Source: JADHLJ01 sp038146985 (GTDB lineage: Bacteria; Pseudomonadota; Alphaproteobacteria; Thalassobaculales; Thalassobaculaceae). From it: 64,000 nucleotides of DNA. The notes under the pieces were generated by a model. It made no database searches and had not been told where the DNA came from. It was given only the letters and a program-made list of their open reading frames with translations. Location: positions 62,001 through 126,000 of the forward strand of contig JAYQSQ010000001.1 of NCBI GenBank assembly GCA_038146985.1, in the 5' to 3' direction. Positions 26,628-34,515 of this stretch are shown piece by piece. Both the position numbers and the translations under genes were made by a program. Within the stretch, counting starts at the first letter, position 1. Every line of letters starts with the position of its first letter.

Positions 26628-28004
26628 ATGGCCAGCGTTGAAGCCAATGAACACGACAGCCAATCCCTGACGCCGACCCGGGATCTCGGTGCCATGGTCG
26701 CGGCCCTGAAGGCCGAGGACATCCCGGAGAGCGCGCGGCGTTGGGCCAAGCACTGCATTCTCGACTGGATCGCCGTCACCGTGGGCGGCGCCCATGAGCC
26801 GCTGACGGGAAAGCTGCTCGAAGTGGCCGTGGCCGAAGGCGGGTCGGGCCCGGCGCGGGTGATCGGCCATCCCGAGAAGGTCGTCGGCTCCCAGGCAGCA
26901 CTGATCAACGGCGCCGCATCCCATGCGCTCGACTATGATGATGTGAACGAACGGATGCTGGGCCATCCGACGGTACCGCTGGTTCCGGCGCTGATGGCGC
27001 TGGCGGATGAGTCGAAGATGAGCGGGATGGACATGATCACCGCCTTCGTCGCCGGCTATGAGGTGGAAGCACGGCTCAGCGACATGACCGGGGTTCCGCA
27101 TATCGACAACGGCTGGCATTCGACGGGAACCATCGGCACCTTCGGCTCGGCGGCCGCCGCGGCCAACGCGATGGGTCTGGACGCGGATCAGGCGACCGCC
27201 GCGCTCGGCATCGCGGCGACCCAAGCGGCGGGCCTGCGCATCATGTTCGGTACTGAGTGCAAGCCGTTCCATGCCGGCAAGGCGGCCGCCAACGGGCTGC
27301 TGGCGGCTCGGCTCGCCGGCAAGGGCTTTACCAGCCGTGAGAACGCGATCGAGGGCGAGAACGGTTTTGCCGCGACCCAGGCCGAAGGGTTCACGCCGCT
27401 GCCGGTCTATCCCAAGTCCAACGGCCGGTTCGCGGTCGAGGAAAACCTCTTCAAGTATCACGCGGCCTGCTATCTGACCCACGCCGGCATCGACGCGCTG
27501 CGCAAGCTGCGCGACGAAGCCGGGATCAAGCCCGAGGACGTGGTGGCGGTGCGCGAGCATGTGCCGGAGACCCACTTCACCGTCTGCAATATTCCGGAGC
27601 CGAAAACCGGTCTCGAGATCAAGTTCTCCATGCGCCACACGGCCGCCATGGTGCTCTCGGGTATCGATACCGGCGCCATGGGCAGTTATACCGACGAGGC
27701 GGCGAACCGGAACGATCTGGTCGATCTGCGCCGGAAAGTGGAGATCGTCGCCAAGCCGCTCGAAAGCCGCATGCAGGCGGAAGTGGTCGTCGACCTCGCC
27801 GACGGCCGCAGCCTTGTCGGCAAGTCAGATGCCGGCGTGCCGTCCTCGGATATCGACCTGCAGGAACGCCGGTTGTCGGAGAAGTTCATGGCTCTCGTGG
27901 TGCCGGTCCTGGGCGAGGAGCGGGCGAAGCAGGCGCTTGACGCCTGCCTCAACCTCGACCAACTCGACGACGCGGCCCGGATCTTCGATGCCGTTACAGG
28001 GTAG
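26628..28004 (+). CDS. MmgE/PrpD family protein
   Basis: A 458-residue member of the MmgE/PrpD (2-methylcitrate dehydratase-like) fold. Markers are KHCILDWIAVTVGG, INGAASHALDYDDV, HPTVPLVPALMALAD, GYEVEARLSD, GWHSTGTIGTFGSAAAAA, FGTECKPFHAGKAAANG and KFSMRHTAA. Proper PrpD dehydrates 2-methylcitrate. Most relatives have unassigned dehydratase or isomerase roles (itaconate decarboxylase also has this fold). The start is an ATG at 26628 after an AGGAAGG site. No prpB/prpC is nearby, so a methylcitrate-cycle role is not supported. Confidence 0.85.
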   Translation: MASVEANEHDSQSLTPTRDLGAMVAALKAEDIPESARRWAKHCILDWIAVTVGGAHEPLTGKLLEVAVAEGGSGPARVIGHPEKVVGSQAALINGAASHALDYDDVNERMLGHPTVPLVPALMALADESKMSGMDMITAFVAGYEVEARLSDMTGVPHIDNGWHSTGTIGTFGSAAAAANAMGLDADQATAALGIAATQAAGLRIMFGTECKPFHAGKAAANGLLAARLAGKGFTSRENAIEGENGFAATQAEGFTPLPVYPKSNGRFAVEENLFKYHAACYLTHAGIDALRKLRDEAGIKPEDVVAVREHVPETHFTVCNIPEPKTGLEIKFSMRHTAAMVLSGIDTGAMGSYTDEAANRNDLVDLRRKVEIVAKPLESRMQAEVVVDLADGRSLVGKSDAGVPSSDIDLQERRLSEKFMALVVPVLGEERAKQALDACLNLDQLDDAARIFDAVTG

Positions 28005-28360
28005 GGACAGCCGCGCCTGATTTCGACCCTCGCTCCGGCGCGATGCTGGGCCCTGCCTTACGCCAGGGCGACGGGGCCGGTTCGGCTGCGGTCAGGCAAT
28101 CTTTCGCCCTTTAGCCAAGGCCCCAGCCTTGCCGTCGCCCTGGCGCAAGGCAGGGCCGTGCTCCGCTGCTTCCGGCGGGCTTAGCGCCATGGATCAACAA
28201 ATTTCGACGTCGCTTTCTCGATGCCGGACCCTGGTTTGCGCCAGGGCGCGGGAGGCGCGTTAACATGATGAATAAGCGTGATTATTCGTTGACTTTATCA
28301 GCGGTTCCTTGGCACTTTCGGAGTGGCCAGCGGCCATATGCTGAGCGTATCCCGCATTTA
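28005..28360. repeat. Intergenic palindrome cluster
   Basis: No gene is seen. Arms around 28049-28075 and 28131-28156 form a ~26-base inverted repeat with a core of CCCTGCCTTRCGCCAGGGCG, separated by about 55 bases. A third related half-unit lies at 28222-28248. It is another member type of the palindromes scattered between genes here. The right part begins the promoter region of the IclR gene. Confidence 0.7.
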
Positions 28361-28366
28361 TGATCA

Positions 28367-28411
28367 CCTGATATATTTCAAAACACATCCGTGATGTCCT
28401 GATATATTTCA
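28367..28411. promoter_or_regulatory. Paired operator-like palindromes upstream of the IclR-type gene
   Basis: Two identical 14-base copies of CCTGATATATTTCA (28367-28380 and 28398-28411) start 31 bases apart, about three helical turns. Each contains TGATATATTTCA, palindromic at 10 of 12 positions (TGA-W-ATAT-W-TCA). Their position 46-90 bases before the regulator start fits autoregulation by the IclR-family protein. The binding itself is inferred. Confidence 0.6.
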
Positions 28412-28456
28412 TTCGTAGTATTGTGATCGCTCAGGGGATGAAACGAGGTGGGATAA

Positions 28457-29221
28457 ATGACCAACGGCTTAGTAAAATCAGCCGCCCGCGTTATGGCGAT
28501 CTTTGAATGTTTTGAAGACGTTAAGCGACCGCTGACGATATCTGAACTGGTGCGTCTCATGGGCGTGCCGCAATCCAGCATGTCGGCTCTGATGAAGAGC
28601 CTGCTGGCCCAGGGGTTCGTCGACTACGACACGCGGGCGCGGACCTATACGCCCAGTGTCCGGGTCGGTCTGCTGGGAAGCTGGCTGATGGGCGGTGCCC
28701 ACAACCAGGACAACCTGCTCGGGATGATGCAGGACCTCAATGCCGCGACCGGCGATACGGCGGTTCTGGGCGTTCTGAACGGCGTCGAAACCCAGTATAT
28801 TCACGTGGTTAACTCGTACCAGCGGCTGCGCTTCCATCTGCGGCCGGGCATGATGCGGCCGATGTTCCGCACGGCGATCGGATTGGTGCTCGCCAGCTTG
28901 CGGGACGATGCCGAAATCGGACGGATGGTGCGGCGCGTCAATACCGAAGCCGAACGTCCGGAGGACAAGATCCAGGAAGCCGACGTCATGGCGCGGATCA
29001 AGGAAGTGCGTGAGAAGGGCTACCTGATCACCTCGAACCTGGCGACGCCGGGCGCGGGTGTGGTGGCCACGCTGGTGCGCAACGGCCCGTCGTCGCGGCC
29101 GCTCGCCATCGGTATCGCGGCGCCGAATCCTCGGTTGATTTCCGGCCGGGACTTCTTGGTCGAAAGCCTGATGTCGGCGGTCGACCGTTACGCCAACGGA
29201 CGGTCTGTCCGCGCCGCCTGA
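28457..29221 (+). CDS. IclR family transcriptional regulator
   Basis: A 254-residue regulator. The N-terminal winged helix (residues ~5-65: VKSAARVMAIFECFEDV, LTISELVRLMGVPQSSMSALMKSL) is followed by an IclR effector domain (DTAVLGVLNGVETQYIHVV, RPMFRTAIGLVLASL, and the late GVVATLVRNGPSSRPLAIGIAAP). IclR proteins usually control a neighbouring catabolic operon. The closest upstream candidate is the MmgE/PrpD gene, but it lies on the same strand 450 bases away. Paired palindromes lie in its own promoter. Confidence 0.9.
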   Translation: MTNGLVKSAARVMAIFECFEDVKRPLTISELVRLMGVPQSSMSALMKSLLAQGFVDYDTRARTYTPSVRVGLLGSWLMGGAHNQDNLLGMMQDLNAATGDTAVLGVLNGVETQYIHVVNSYQRLRFHLRPGMMRPMFRTAIGLVLASLRDDAEIGRMVRRVNTEAERPEDKIQEADVMARIKEVREKGYLITSNLATPGAGVVATLVRNGPSSRPLAIGIAAPNPRLISGRDFLVESLMSAVDRYANGRSVRAA

Positions 29222-29332
29222 CGGGTTTGCGGGCGGGTCGGTTCCGCGCCGATTTGAAGCAGGCAAAGTTTCTGGAGACAGACGCGCGCGCTGTTATAGT
29301 GCGCGCGTCTTCGTTTTCGGGAGTGAGTGTTG

Positions 29333-29713
29333 ATGAACGTGTCCGCTACCGGTCTTTTCGCCGCGGTGATCTCGCTAGGTCTGCTGACGTCACCGGCTGT
29401 GGCCGGGGATGCCGAGAAAGGCAAGAAGGTCTTCAACAAGTGTAAGGCCTGTCACGTTGTGGATCAGCCGAAGAACAAGCTCGGCCCGCATCTCATCGGC
29501 ATCGTCGGCCGGACATCGGGGAGCGTGGAAGGCTTCAAGTATTCCAAGGCCCTGGAATCGGCCAATCTGGTTTGGGATGAGGCGACCCTGGACAAGTTCC
29601 TCGCCAAACCGAAAGCCGTCGTGAAGGGAACCAAGATGTCTTTCGCTGGACTGAAGAAAGAGTCCGAACGCGCGGATGTCATTGCCTACTTGAAGTCCAT
29701 TCCGGCGCGGTAA
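29333..29713 (+). CDS. Class I c-type cytochrome
   Basis: Periplasmic electron carrier of 126 residues. Signal peptide NVSATGLFAAVISLGLLTSPAVAG; heme motif CKACH soon after the cleavage site; LGPHLIGIVGRTSGS; and the axial methionine in GTKMSFAGLKKESERADVIAYL. This is the cytochrome c2/c550 pattern. GTG-TTG-ATG lie in frame at the start. I used the ATG at 29333. Its redox partners cannot be inferred from context. Confidence 0.9.
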   Translation: MNVSATGLFAAVISLGLLTSPAVAGDAEKGKKVFNKCKACHVVDQPKNKLGPHLIGIVGRTSGSVEGFKYSKALESANLVWDEATLDKFLAKPKAVVKGTKMSFAGLKKESERADVIAYLKSIPAR

Positions 29714-29723
29714 GAGCGCGACA

Positions 29724-30464
29724 TTAGTCGACCAGCCGCATCCGGATCGGTCCCTCGGCGCGGCTCTCCAGCATCTGATCGAGATAAGGGTCGTGCGCCT
29801 TCGCGGCGGCGTCGCTGTCGCCTTGCCAGTGGATGGTTCCGTCATACAGCATCGCGATCCGGTCGAACCGGGTCCGCGCCGCCGTCATGTTTCCGGTGAT
29901 GGCAAGCACGGTTGCCCCGGTCCCCGAGACGCTGGCTTCGATCAGGTCAAGGACGGCGTTGGTCAGGATCGGGTCGAGGCCGGCCGTGGGATCGTCGAGA
30001 ATCAGCAGATCAGGGTCGCCGGCCATGGCTCTCGCGACGCCGACCCGCTTCTGCATGCCCCCGGATAGCTCGACCGGGTACAAAAGCGCCATCTCCTCCG
30101 TAAGACCGACGTCCCGAAGCCGCGCGATCGCCCGGTCCCGTGCCGCGCGACGGGCCATGCCGTGGCTGTTGATCAGCGGAAAAGCGACGTTTTCCCAGAC
30201 CGTCATGCTGTCGAACAGGGCGTTCTGCTGGAACAGGACGCCGATCCGCCTTGTATCGACGCTGGTTGACCCGCCGATCCGGATGTCACCGGCCTCATGC
30301 TCCAGCAGGCCGAGGATACAGCGGATCAGCACGGTCTTTCCCGACGCGGATGGCCCGATGAGGACCGTCGAACGGCCCGCTGGAACCTCGAGCGACACAT
30401 CCTTGAGCACCGCCTTGTCGCCGAAGGACTTGGCCAGCGACGTGATGGAAATATCAAGCGACAT
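29724..30464 (-). CDS. MlaF-like ABC transporter ATPase, orphan and with altered catalytic residues
   Basis: A 246-residue ATP-binding subunit closest to the MlaF/Ttg2A group that powers phospholipid transport across the envelope. Walker A is GPSASGKT, the Q-loop is LFQQNALFDSMTVWENV, and the ABC signature is LSGGMQKR. Walker B reads LLILDDPTAGLDP, with Asp where the catalytic Glu normally sits. The H-loop region reads LAITGNMTAAR, with no switch histidine. No MlaE permease, MlaD substrate binder or MlaC is adjacent. It may be weakly active, regulatory, or using a distant permease. Confidence 0.82.
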   Translation of the reverse strand: MSLDISITSLAKSFGDKAVLKDVSLEVPAGRSTVLIGPSASGKTVLIRCILGLLEHEAGDIRIGGSTSVDTRRIGVLFQQNALFDSMTVWENVAFPLINSHGMARRAARDRAIARLRDVGLTEEMALLYPVELSGGMQKRVGVARAMAGDPDLLILDDPTAGLDPILTNAVLDLIEASVSGTGATVLAITGNMTAARTRFDRIAMLYDGTIHWQGDSDAAAKAHDPYLDQMLESRAEGPIRMRLVD

Positions 30465-30562
30465 CGGACGCGGATAACCTCTCTGCGGACTGAACGGATT
30501 ATCCGCCCCAACAACTCAAGGTCAATCTTAGTTGCCGCCTCAGGCCTCCCGGTCTTTTCCCC

Positions 30563-30705
30563 GCATCCCCGGCGCAGGCCGGGGCCGACGCCTGAGGCGG
30601 TGGGTGGCGACGGGTGGTCGAGCAATTCCACCGATCTTTGACAGCGCTCAGCTATCCGTCACGCGGATCAGCCTCAGGCGTCGGCCCCGACCTTCGTCGG
30701 GGATA
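30563..30705. repeat. Foldback copy 1
   Basis: Long imperfect inverted repeat. The left end has a small hairpin CCCCGGC-GCAG-GCCGGGG, followed by the 15-base stem GCCGACGCCTGAGGC. The right end has the matching GCCTCAGGCGTCGGC, then a second hairpin CCCCGAC-CTTC-GTCGGGG. The inner region (CGACGGGTGGTCGAGC versus GCTCAGCTATCCGTCAC) pairs imperfectly. The left border is slightly altered (GCATCCCC instead of GTATCCCC). Confidence 0.85.
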
Positions 30706-30798
30706 CGGATTATGTTTTTTACATCAATCGAACCGAGCGAGGGTTCGGGACAGGTCGCCCTTATCGACCGTATGCGGTTTTTTGCACCTCTTTCCCCC

Positions 30799-31035
30799 GT
30801 ATCCCCGGCGCAGGCCGGGGCCGACGCCTGAGGCGGTGGGCGGCGACGGGTGGTCGAGCAATTCCACCGATCTTTGACAGCGCTCAGCTATCCGTCACGC
30901 GGATCAGCCTCGGGGCCGACGCCTGAGGCGTGGGTGGCGACAGGTGGTCGAGCAATTCCACCGATCTTTGATAATGCTCCGCTACCCGTCACGGTGACGA
31001 GCCTCAGGCGTCGGCCCCGACTTTCGTCGGGGATA
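30799..31035. repeat. Foldback copies 2 and 3, fused by a deletion
   Basis: Copy 2 starts at 30799 with GTATCCCC and breaks off at about 30910, after the first bases of its right stem. Copy 3 begins there inside its left stem (CGGGGCCGACGCC) and is complete to 31035. The missing part would be copy 2's right end, a linker and copy 3's left end. The fusion therefore removed one full linker between two copies. Confidence 0.8.
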
Positions 31036-31054
31036 CGGTTTATGTTTTTTAGCA

Positions 31055-31345
31055 TCAATCAAACTGAGCGAGGGTTCGCGCCAGGTCGTCCCAGTCCGGG
31101 TTCGTTGTCTCAATGAGCCTGATCTTCCAGGCACGTCGCCATTCCTTGAGCCGTCGTTCCCGGAGCGCTGCATCTTCGATGGTTGAGTGCGGTTCGAGGT
31201 AGACCAGCCTGCGAATTCGATATTCTCGCGTGTGACGAACCATCCCGGCCCGATGTTCCTCCAACCGGCGGCGGATATCGGTGGTCATTCCGATGTAGAG
31301 GCTTCCGTTCCGCTTGCTGGCGAGAATGTAGACAAATGCTTCCAT
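31055..31345 (-). CDS. GIY-YIG nuclease family protein
   Basis: A 96-residue single-domain GIY-YIG (URI-type) endonuclease-like protein. FVYILASK and LYIGMTTD supply the V-Y-I / Y-I-G signature. The catalytic-type Arg is in IRRRLEEHRAG and the conserved Glu region is ALRERRLKEWRR. It ends with the tail DWDDLARTLAQFD. Start is MEAFVYIL; the frame upstream reads into the palindromic repeat and is not coding. Truncated remnants of the same gene ends lie in the neighbouring linkers, so the gene appears to be cargo, or the driver, of the foldback element. Its biological target is unknown. Confidence 0.85.
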   Translation of the reverse strand: MEAFVYILASKRNGSLYIGMTTDIRRRLEEHRAGMVRHTREYRIRRLVYLEPHSTIEDAALRERRLKEWRRAWKIRLIETTNPDWDDLARTLAQFD

Positions 31346-31393
31346 GCCTGGGTTATGGACGGCCGTGTGCGGTTTTTTTACATCTCTTTCCAA

Positions 31394-31537
31394 GTATCCC
31401 CGGCGCAGGCCGGGGCCGATGCCTGAGGCGGTGGGTGGCGACGGCTGGCCGAGCAATTCCACCGATCTTCGACAGTGCTCCGCTATCCGTCACGGTGAGG
31501 AGCCACAGGCGTCGGCCCCGACCTTCGTCGGGGATAC
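31394..31537. repeat. Foldback copy 4
   Basis: Full-length 144-base copy following the intact GIY-YIG unit, with GTATCCCC and GGGATAC ends and both terminal mini-hairpins intact. It has small changes in the outer stem (CCGATGCCTGAGGC left, AGCCACAGGCGTCGG right) that weaken pairing slightly. Confidence 0.85.
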
Positions 31538-31629
31538 GGTTTATGTTTTTTAACATCAATCAAACCGAGCGAGGGTTTGGGACAGGTCGTCCCAAACGGC
31601 CGTGTGCGGTTTTTTGCACCTCTTTCCCC

Positions 31630-31772
31630 GTATCCCCGGCGCAGGCCGGGCCGACGCCTGAGGCGGTGGGTGGCGACGGGTGGCCGAGCAATTTCACCGA
31701 TCTTTGACAGTACTCCGCTATCCGTCACGCGGATCAGCCTCAGGCGTCGGCCCCGACCTTCGTCGGGGATGC
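31630..31772. repeat. Foldback copy 5
   Basis: Last copy of the array. It starts with GTATCCCC and ends GGGGATG rather than GGGGATAC. One G is missing from the left mini-hairpin. The sequence beyond it (31773-31917) is unrelated to the linkers, marking the right border of the array. Confidence 0.83.
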
Positions 31773-31917
31773 GTGTTGAATGTCACGGTTGGCGGCAGAT
31801 CTTGGAAGGGGAAGGTAACGCAACAGCCCATCGATAAACGCCGCGCGCGGCTGTTCCGGTGGCGCGTAGTCATGCTAGGCAGAAAGGGCAACAAATTTCG
31901 GCCCAGGAGTTTCTCCC

Positions 31918-32775
31918 ATGCTTGGTGATCCGCCCGTCTCGAAATACATGACCTGCGCCGGCCGCGAGATCCATTATCTCGAATGGGGAGCTGCGGACCT
32001 GCCGCCGGTGGTCGCCTGGCACGGGCTGGCCCGGGTCGGGCGGGACTTCGACGCCCTGGCGCGGGAACTGGCGCCCCACTATCACGTGATCGCCCCAGAC
32101 ACGATCGGCCGTGGCCTCAGCCAATGGGTCGAAGATGGGGCCGAGCGGGGCGACGCCGAATACTGCTTTGACGTCTATGAGAAAATCGCCCTCGACCTCT
32201 GCGACCAGCTCGGCATGGAGAGCCTGCGCTGGGTCGGCACCTCCATGGGCGGCAGTTTCGGCATGTGGCTTGCCGGCGGCGCCATGCGCGACCGGATCAG
32301 CCATCTCGTCATTAACGATATCGGCCCGGAACTGCCCCAGGCGGCGATCGACCGCATCGTCACCTATCTCGGGAACCCGCCGGATTTCGCGACCGTCGGC
32401 GAGCTGGAACATTACCTGCGTACGGTCTATGCACCCTTCGGCTATATCCCGGGCGACGCGTGGCGGGCCATGGCCGAGGCGTCGTTCCGCCGGCTGCCGA
32501 ACGGGCGGGTGACCTCACACTATGATCCCCGGATCGCGCGGCAATTCGTTGCCCATCCCGGCGACTGGCGGCTCTGGGATCGCTATGATGCGATCATCGC
32601 CAAGACCTTCCTGCTGCGCGGCGAGTATTCCGACCTGCTGAGCGCCGAAATGGCCGAGGAGATGAGCCGGCGCGGCCCTAAGGCCCGTATCCTGCGATGC
32701 GCCGGCTGCGGGCATGCCCCGGCGCTCAACGTCCCGGTTCAGAACGAGGCGATCGCCGCTTTCCTGGCGAGTTGA
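31918..32775 (+). CDS. Alpha/beta hydrolase
   Basis: A 285-residue alpha/beta hydrolase. Oxyanion segment VVAWHGLARVGRDFDALA, nucleophile elbow VGTSMGGSFG, acid residue in LLRGEYSDLLSAEMA and catalytic His in CAGCGHAPALN. It belongs to the broad epoxide-hydrolase/esterase-like group; the substrate cannot be told. A clean AGGAG site lies eight bases before the ATG. It is the first gene after the foldback array. Confidence 0.84.
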   Translation: MLGDPPVSKYMTCAGREIHYLEWGAADLPPVVAWHGLARVGRDFDALARELAPHYHVIAPDTIGRGLSQWVEDGAERGDAEYCFDVYEKIALDLCDQLGMESLRWVGTSMGGSFGMWLAGGAMRDRISHLVINDIGPELPQAAIDRIVTYLGNPPDFATVGELEHYLRTVYAPFGYIPGDAWRAMAEASFRRLPNGRVTSHYDPRIARQFVAHPGDWRLWDRYDAIIAKTFLLRGEYSDLLSAEMAEEMSRRGPKARILRCAGCGHAPALNVPVQNEAIAAFLAS

Positions 32776-32924
32776 CGGGAAGCGTCAACGAGGCGTCAAA
32801 CTTCCTTGGTCGCGCCGTGCGGCATCGGCGCGATTGAAATTGAATAATTTCATGCTCTGGTTGATGACTGATTCATGATTTGGTGATATCAATATAGGGG
32901 CGGCATTTATCTCGGAAATCGACC

Positions 32925-34460
32925 ATGAAAAGACTGGTGATTTGTTGTGACGGGACCTGGAACACCCTGGACCAGACCGATGATGGTATTCCGGCGCCAA
33001 CGAATGTGGCGAAAATTTACGCGGCGCTTTTGGACGAAGCGCCGGGCATTCAAGATCAGGACACGGTCCATCAGCATAAGTACTATCATCCCGGCGTCGG
33101 CACGGCCCCCAATCTTGTAGACAAGGCGATAGGCGGGGGAGCGGGCCTTGGCCTCAATCAGAATATCATGTCGGGATACAGAAACCTCTGCGACAACTAT
33201 GAGAGCGGCGACGAGATCTTCCTCTTCGGCTTTAGCAGAGGTGCCTATACGGCCCGCAGCCTGGCGGGTTTGGTGGGACGCTGCGGGCTCTTGGATACAG
33301 CGGGATTGGACGACGCGGAGGTGTGGCCGCGGATCGAGAAGCTGTTCTCGCAGGGATACCGGAAACGATTGGACAGGTCCGCGTGGAGCGAGCAGGGGTG
33401 GATGTTCCACAGAACGCCCGAGGGTAGTCAGACGATCCCAGTGCGTTTCGTTGGTGTCTGGGATACCGTCGGCGCCTTGGGAATTCCGGACAACCTCGCG
33501 GTGCTTAATCTTTTGGACGCGAGGAAGGACTATACGTTTTACGACACCAGCCTTGGCGGTCACATCCAGACTGCGCGCCATGCTTTGGCTCTGGATGAGA
33601 AACGAGCCACCTTCCAGCCGACCCTGTGGACCGAGGAGGACGGCCGGGACATGAAACAGATCTGGTTTCCCGGAGTCCATAGCGACGTCGGCGGTGGTTA
33701 CGCGGAAACCGGTTTATCCGATGGGGCATTGGAATGGATGATTGGAGAGGCGGAAACCTGCGGCCTTGGGTTCAAGGATAAGATCAAGGCTCCGATCAGA
33801 CCGGACCATCAGGGAATTTTGCATAATTCCTTGACCAGTGTTTTCAAGCTCCTTCCGACCCAGCCCCGCGCGACGCCGGCCTTGGATGACACCGTTGCGC
33901 TTCATAAGTCGTCATCCGACCGGTACACCGATCCTCCGATCACCCAGGCGCCTTATCGGCCTACGCAGAGGCTGGCGGCTGGAGTTCCCGTGACGCGGAA
34001 CATCTTCGCCATCGAGCCCTGGAACGATACCGGTCTGTGGCTCGAGGCCGGGATTCGCTATGAGCTGTCTGCGACCGGGGAATGGAAGGACAAGTCCATC
34101 CCGTGCGGACCAGGGGGAACCAATGACGGTAAGTTCCACGCTGGCGAGGTCGTGCATTTGCTAGGAAGCGCGCTCGGCAAGATGGAGGAATTCTTCAAGA
34201 GCGCCACCGGAAACGAGAACGCGAACTTCCTGATGACCCGCCGGCACGAAGATATGCCGTGGTTCTGCCTTGTGGGAGCGATCGCCAATTCGGTCGGGGC
34301 GCGGGAAAACGTGAACTCCAGCCATCAGACCTTCATGATCGGCGAAGGCTGCTCGATAACGCCGACAAGGTCCGGGTATCTATTCGCGTATGCGAACGAT
34401 GCTTGGCGGTTCTATGATAACAACCGAGGGCGGGTTCAGCTCACCGTGAGCCGGCAATAG
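32925..34460 (+). CDS. DUF2235 (Tle1-like) hydrolase fused to a PA-IL-like lectin domain
   Basis: Residues 1-~290 form a DUF2235 alpha/beta hydrolase: RLVICCDGTWNT at the start, nucleophile elbow FGFSRGAYTARSLAG (Ser104), VGVWDTVGALG (Asp180), RHALALDE and WFPGVHSDVGGGY (His252/Asp254 area). This is the fold of type VI secretion phospholipase effectors (Tle1) and related proteins. The C-terminal ~165 residues resemble the LecA/PA-IL galactophilic lectin: WFCLVGAI, FMIGEG and GYLFAYANDAWRFYDNN with N/D calcium-ligand-like residues. No immunity gene or T6SS component is next to it. The upstream 150 bases are comparatively AT-rich. Confidence 0.82.
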   Translation: MKRLVICCDGTWNTLDQTDDGIPAPTNVAKIYAALLDEAPGIQDQDTVHQHKYYHPGVGTAPNLVDKAIGGGAGLGLNQNIMSGYRNLCDNYESGDEIFLFGFSRGAYTARSLAGLVGRCGLLDTAGLDDAEVWPRIEKLFSQGYRKRLDRSAWSEQGWMFHRTPEGSQTIPVRFVGVWDTVGALGIPDNLAVLNLLDARKDYTFYDTSLGGHIQTARHALALDEKRATFQPTLWTEEDGRDMKQIWFPGVHSDVGGGYAETGLSDGALEWMIGEAETCGLGFKDKIKAPIRPDHQGILHNSLTSVFKLLPTQPRATPALDDTVALHKSSSDRYTDPPITQAPYRPTQRLAAGVPVTRNIFAIEPWNDTGLWLEAGIRYELSATGEWKDKSIPCGPGGTNDGKFHAGEVVHLLGSALGKMEEFFKSATGNENANFLMTRRHEDMPWFCLVGAIANSVGARENVNSSHQTFMIGEGCSITPTRSGYLFAYANDAWRFYDNNRGRVQLTVSRQ

Positions 34461-34515
34461 GGCTGATGCGAGCGGGCGCCGGCGGTTTGCGGCGGGGCAT
34501 GGAGGGAAAGGACGG

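Larger units (their letters stand above)
30563..31772. mobile_element. Tandem array of foldback elements with a GIY-YIG nuclease gene
   Basis: Five foldback copies (about 144 bases each: 30563-30705, 30799-30910 truncated, 30911-31035 truncated, 31394-31537, 31630-31772) lie in the same orientation, separated by linkers. The linker 31036-31393 carries a complete GIY-YIG gene. Linkers 30706-30798 and 31538-31629 retain only the gene's last ~13 codons and its upstream leader, with ~265 bases missing. Both short repeat units measure about 236 bases start to start; the full unit is about 500. This looks like an autonomous element plus its internal-deletion derivatives. Mobility is inferred from structure. 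Confidence 0.7.

Noticed and set aside
30563..31772. CRISPR array
   Set aside because: The repeats are about 144 bases and palindromic. The spacers are homologous to one another and carry a gene or its remnants, and no cas genes are present.
30614..31837. Small plus-strand frames across the foldback array
   Set aside because: They translate repeated palindromes and their linkers; the same peptide strings recur, and they run opposite to the GIY-YIG gene.
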